DNA of 64,000 nt from Pseudoips prasinana (lineage: Eukaryota > Arthropoda > Insecta > Lepidoptera > Nolidae). The translations under genes and the position numbers were made by a program. Position 1 is the first letter of the stretch. Every line of letters starts with the position of its first letter. Under the pieces are notes generated by a model. That model worked only from the letters and a program-made list of their open reading frames with translations, ran no database searches and was not told the origin of the DNA. The stretch is taken from positions 24,322,001 through 24,386,000 of the forward strand of contig OX621260.1 of the NCBI GenBank assembly GCA_951640165.1, written 5' to 3'. Of this stretch, positions 61,037 through 64,000 are shown piece after piece.

Positions 61037-61358
61037 ATCGTCAAATACAAGAGATTCTGAAACACTGGTCTTAGAAACTGCTCCTAGGACAACTCTGTTC
61101 AAAAAAAAATGTTATGCAATGTGTGTCAAGGTAATATAAAACAACTTGCTTAAAAAAAATTCAATTATGACCTGCGAAACTGGCTCAATAATAAAAAAAA
61201 ATACTCTGTTGATGAACTATTATCAACAAAAAATAATTAATATACGATTCTGACAGAAAATTATATATTGTGACATTAAAAGATATTGCTGTCGACATGT
61301 AAAAAATTATTAAATATTATGTTTTGTAGTAGAATAATGTTGAATTTAAAAGTGATTA
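61037..61358. other. Spacer between SINE1 and the LINE end
   Basis: A-run-rich sequence (cttaaaaaaaattcaattat, ataataaaaaaaaatactct) with no identifiable feature. Confidence 0.35.
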
Positions 61359-64000
61359 TCTTCTTCTTAGCGTTTCGATGGCAAACTCGTCAAATTTTTG
61401 TGGCCCAGAACGTGGCCACACTGATTGCCCTGCTTGTGGCACTTTTAAGATCGTGCCATGAACATGTGGCAGGGCAGGCTGGGCAAGCTGTTAGATGGGC
61501 CATGGATTGGACCGATGCTCCACAAATACAGTCCATTTTGGGGTTGTTCGACAGTCCCCACCTAGACATGTTTTCTTTGCTTCGGCCCACCTGAGTCCGG
61601 AGTCTGTTTAGGGACTTCCAGATCGGCCACGGTAATTGATGTCCAGGTGGGAGGCTTTCGGAAAGCGTGACAAACTGATCCATGAATCCTTTTTGTGCAC
61701 GCCAGATGCTGCATCTCGCTGTTGAGGGATCGGTCGTTAGTGGCGTGGTGCATTTGGCAAAACTATTTCGGCTTTTAAGCCTTTGCGGCGGTAGCCTATG
61801 CCCATAGAGGGGGTGCCGGGGATCACCATCCATTTTGGCCCTTTCTAGGGAGCTTGCTACAGTCCTGCGAACGTCTGGTGGCGCTATGCCAGCCAGTGGA
61901 TACAGCAAATTTACCGGGGTCGGCTTCAAACACCCAGTGATTATCCGGCACGATTCGTTTAAGGCTGTATCCACTCGCCTTGCGTGCGTGGAGCGGGCCC
62001 AAACTGAGCAAGCGTATTCGCCGGCAGAAAATGCTAGCGCCAGTCCTGACGTCCGCAGCACTTGCGGCGTTGCTCCCCATTTGGTTGTGACTAGGCGTTG
62101 CAACAGGTTATTGCGGGCGTGCACTTTCCTCTTTAGTTCCTCACAGTTCCTTTTATAGGTGAGGGATCTGTCCAAGATAACGCCGAGGTATTTAGGAGAG
62201 CAGTTGTGAGTGATAGACACTCCTTCCCAGGCAATTTTGAGCTCACGCCCCGCCTGAGCGTTGCGAAGGTGGAAAGCACAGGACTCAGTTTTGGAGGGAT
62301 TAGGCTTGAGAGAGTTATCACCATAGTACCTACTCAGGTCACTTAGTGCTGCAGTGAGATTAGCCTCAACCTTGTCAAAACTGGTCGCTTGAGACGTGAG
62401 CGCAAGATCGTCCGCATATAGGAAACGGGAAGTGTTTGGGCTGGATGGTTGGTCGTTGGTATATATATTAAATAGTAGCGGAGCCAAGACACTCCCCTGG
62501 GGAAGTCCATTCTTTTGCCCCCTCCAACGACTTTTTTCCGAGAGAAGATGGACCTGAAAGCGGCGGTTGTGGAGTAGTTCGCGAAGAATGTTGACGAACT
62601 TAAAGTCAGCTGTCAGAGTCTCCACCTTCCACAGAAGCCGTCTCAGATTCACTGTGTCGTAGGCTGCTGATAGATCTACAAACACAGCCCCGGTCACCTT
62701 CCCCCGTTCAAACCCATCCTCAAAGTGTTGCGTGAGCTTGAGTACCTGATTGCTACAAGACTTTATTGGTCTGAAACCTGCCTGCTCTGGGATTAATCTC
62801 GGGTCGACAAAGCTTGTGAGGCGTGTCAGCAACAGCCGTTCAAACAGCTTATATGTGTGGCATAGGAGTGAAATAGGTCGATAGTTTTTACGGTCTTGTA
62901 CCGGTTTTCCTGGCTTTGGTATAGCTATGACCTTTGATTTTCGCCAGATGCGGGGAATTTGGGAGGTTTCGAGACAGGTGTTAAACATTTGCAGCAACCA
63001 GGACACAGCAACTGGGCCAAGGTGTTTAATTTGCTCAACAGAGATGTTATCTACGCCTAAGGCTTTACCGGGCTTTAAGGCTTTTATTCCCATGACGATG
63101 TCTGGTAGGTGGAAAGGCTTGCTTATGTGGTCACAAGAGCATGCGGAACTGCTCGGTTTTGGGGGCCTCGGGAGACGGCCAGATGGTTTGCCATTTAGTA
63201 TGAGCTGATGAGCTATCTGATCAGCAGTAACCTTACCAGGTGTTAAGGGAGCGGGTGGATCGTTAGTAAGCTTCCGAATGGTATTCCAGGCTTTTTTGCT
63301 ATTGTGGGTCATGTCGATACCGGTAACTGTACTGATCCATCTTTCCCGGCGGTTCTCGCTAATTTGGGATAAAAGTTTTTCTCCCACAAGCAAAGTATCC
63401 TCTGCGAACGGGTTACTATTGAACAGAGACTCATACTCCTTAAATAGCTTTGCGGAATCACTCGACAGCCCTGGAACGTACGATGTGCGGCAACCCCTAG
63501 GGATGTGCTTTCGGGACACATTGCACACTAACTCTATAAACTGGTCATATCCTTTCGGGGAGGGAGGCACGATCAGGAGAGCTTTGTCGATATCCCGCGC
63601 AAATTGTTCCCAGTTTGCCTTTGAGTAGTTAAACCGGCGCTTAAGAAGGACCTGTAAAGGTCGCACAACCGGAACAATTTCACACATGATGGGGCGGTGC
63701 TGAGTTCGGGGAATAGGAGTGCATACCGTCTTGACACATTGGGAACTTACGTTGGAGCTAACAAAGATAAGGTCCGGGTTATAGCCCCTCTTCCATCGGC
63801 CACTGTTGAAGGATGCCGGCTGTTTAGGGTCGTGAACCAAGACCAAGTCGTTCATTTCAGCCCATGTCTCAAGTGCTTGACCACACTCATCGAGGTCTTT
63901 GTAACCCCAAAGTGGACTGTGACTATTAAAATCACCTATGACAATTCTAACGAGTTGGTCGTCAGCACCCTCCCGGGGCCTAAGCTGGAATGGAGTACCG
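61359..64000 (-). mobile_element. Non-LTR retrotransposon (LINE), 3' part
   Basis: Runs off the right edge, so the 5' end and ORF1 (if any) are outside. The 3' untranslated region is only about 30 bp (gacgagtttgccatcgaaac gctaag) and ends in a short (aag)n tail at about 61359-61369. A very short 3' UTR with a microsatellite-like tail is usual for several APE-type LINE clades. The coding frame is intact in the window. Confidence 0.88.
61390..64000 (-). CDS. LINE endonuclease/reverse transcriptase, 5'-partial
   Basis: 870 codons are open from the window edge to TGA at 61390. Upstream of the first in-window ATG (63853-63855) the frame continues: LVRIVIGDFNSHSPLWGYKD and CGQALETWAE, the GDFNSH motif of apurinic-type endonucleases. 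From that ATG (residue 1): endonuclease end YNPDLIFVS about 25-33 and TQHRPI 51-56; reverse transcriptase with NYRPISLL 324-331, FVDLSAAYD 392-400, NGLPQGSVLAPLLFNIY 449-465, catalytic YADD 480-483 and KYLGVILD 555-562; C-terminal Cys/His cluster CICG...H..TACPAC 776-794; ends FWATKI. No RNase H domain. Jockey/I-superfamily type by resemblance; exact clade not determined. Acts by target-primed reverse transcription in the nucleus. Intact coding suggests recent activity. Confidence 0.9.
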   Translation of the reverse strand, partial: GTPFQLRPREGADDQLVRIVIGDFNSHSPLWGYKDLDECGQALETWAEMNDLVLVHDPKQPASFNSGRWKRGYNPDLIFVSSNVSSQCVKTVCTPIPRTQHRPIMCEIVPVVRPLQVLLKRRFNYSKANWEQFARDIDKALLIVPPSPKGYDQFIELVCNVSRKHIPRGCRTSYVPGLSSDSAKLFKEYESLFNSNPFAEDTLLVGEKLLSQISENRRERWISTVTGIDMTHNSKKAWNTIRKLTNDPPAPLTPGKVTADQIAHQLILNGKPSGRLPRPPKPSSSACSCDHISKPFHLPDIVMGIKALKPGKALGVDNISVEQIKHLGPVAVSWLLQMFNTCLETSQIPRIWRKSKVIAIPKPGKPVQDRKNYRPISLLCHTYKLFERLLLTRLTSFVDPRLIPEQAGFRPIKSCSNQVLKLTQHFEDGFERGKVTGAVFVDLSAAYDTVNLRRLLWKVETLTADFKFVNILRELLHNRRFQVHLLSEKSRWRGQKNGLPQGSVLAPLLFNIYTNDQPSSPNTSRFLYADDLALTSQATSFDKVEANLTAALSDLSRYYGDNSLKPNPSKTESCAFHLRNAQAGRELKIAWEGVSITHNCSPKYLGVILDRSLTYKRNCEELKRKVHARNNLLQRLVTTKWGATPQVLRTSGLALAFSAGEYACSVWARSTHARRVDTALNESCRIITGCLKPTPVNLLYPLAGIAPPDVRRTVASSLERAKMDGDPRHPLYGHRLPPQRLKSRNSFAKCTTPLTTDPSTARCSIWRAQKGFMDQFVTLSESLPPGHQLPWPIWKSLNRLRTQVGRSKENMSRWGLSNNPKMDCICGASVQSMAHLTACPACPATCSWHDLKSATSRAISVATFWATKI

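Noticed and set aside
61835..63628. Plus-strand frames opposite the LINE coding region
   Set aside because: Shadows of the minus-strand reverse-transcriptase frame.

Overview
The window looks like intergenic, transposon-packed DNA of an animal, most likely a moth or butterfly. The clues are AT-rich unique sequence; RTE-type LINE 3' ends finishing in a cagcagtggacgt-like tail and a short microsatellite; Helitrons ending in a CCGCGG hairpin plus CAGCTAGT; several tRNA-headed SINE families; and a Ty3-type LTR element primed by tRNA-Ser. I see no host protein gene, rRNA operon or functional tRNA gene. No gene here forms an operon or pathway; the story is mobile elements landing in each other. Species assignment is inference.

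Layout. 1-17 kb: a patchwork of SINEs (called here SINE1 to SINE4), two recurrent MITE families (MITE-A, MITE-B), single foldback and mariner-like MITEs, Helitrons and broken LINE 3' ends, including a degenerate LINE with a PD-D nuclease-like C-terminus (5.4-5.8 kb) and a 5S rRNA-like stretch (7.6 kb). 18.46-19.56 kb: a 39-bp minisatellite of about 28 units. 20.7-23.8 kb: a degenerate tandem array of a roughly 0.5-kb tRNA-headed unit, broken by a large RTE reverse-transcriptase pseudogene and a precisely placed Helitron. 25.4-29.2 kb: a satellite-like array of a roughly 280-bp unit, preceded by an inverted piece of the same unit and a short THAP-like coding fragment. 30-49 kb: Helitrons (one with its 5' part amplified as four 162-bp units), LINE fragments from several families, a mariner transposase relic and a long hairpin with a direct duplication. 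50.4-56.5 kb: a three-level nest in which a Helitron is split by a short-TIR DNA element that itself contains a complete Ty3/mag-like LTR retrotransposon (51164-55816, 5-bp target duplication, identical 140-bp LTRs, intact 1376-codon Gag-Pol). 56.5-61 kb: dense SINEs. 61.36-64 kb: the 3' part of an intact-looking LINE on the minus strand that runs off the window edge.

Only two reading frames look capable of making full-length enzymes: Gag-Pol at 51477-55607 and the LINE endonuclease/reverse transcriptase at 61390-64000. Other recognisable coding pieces carry stops, frameshifts or truncations. SINE1 to SINE4, MITE-A/B and LINE-A are labels used only here for families recognised by internal comparison of copies in this window; no database search was possible.
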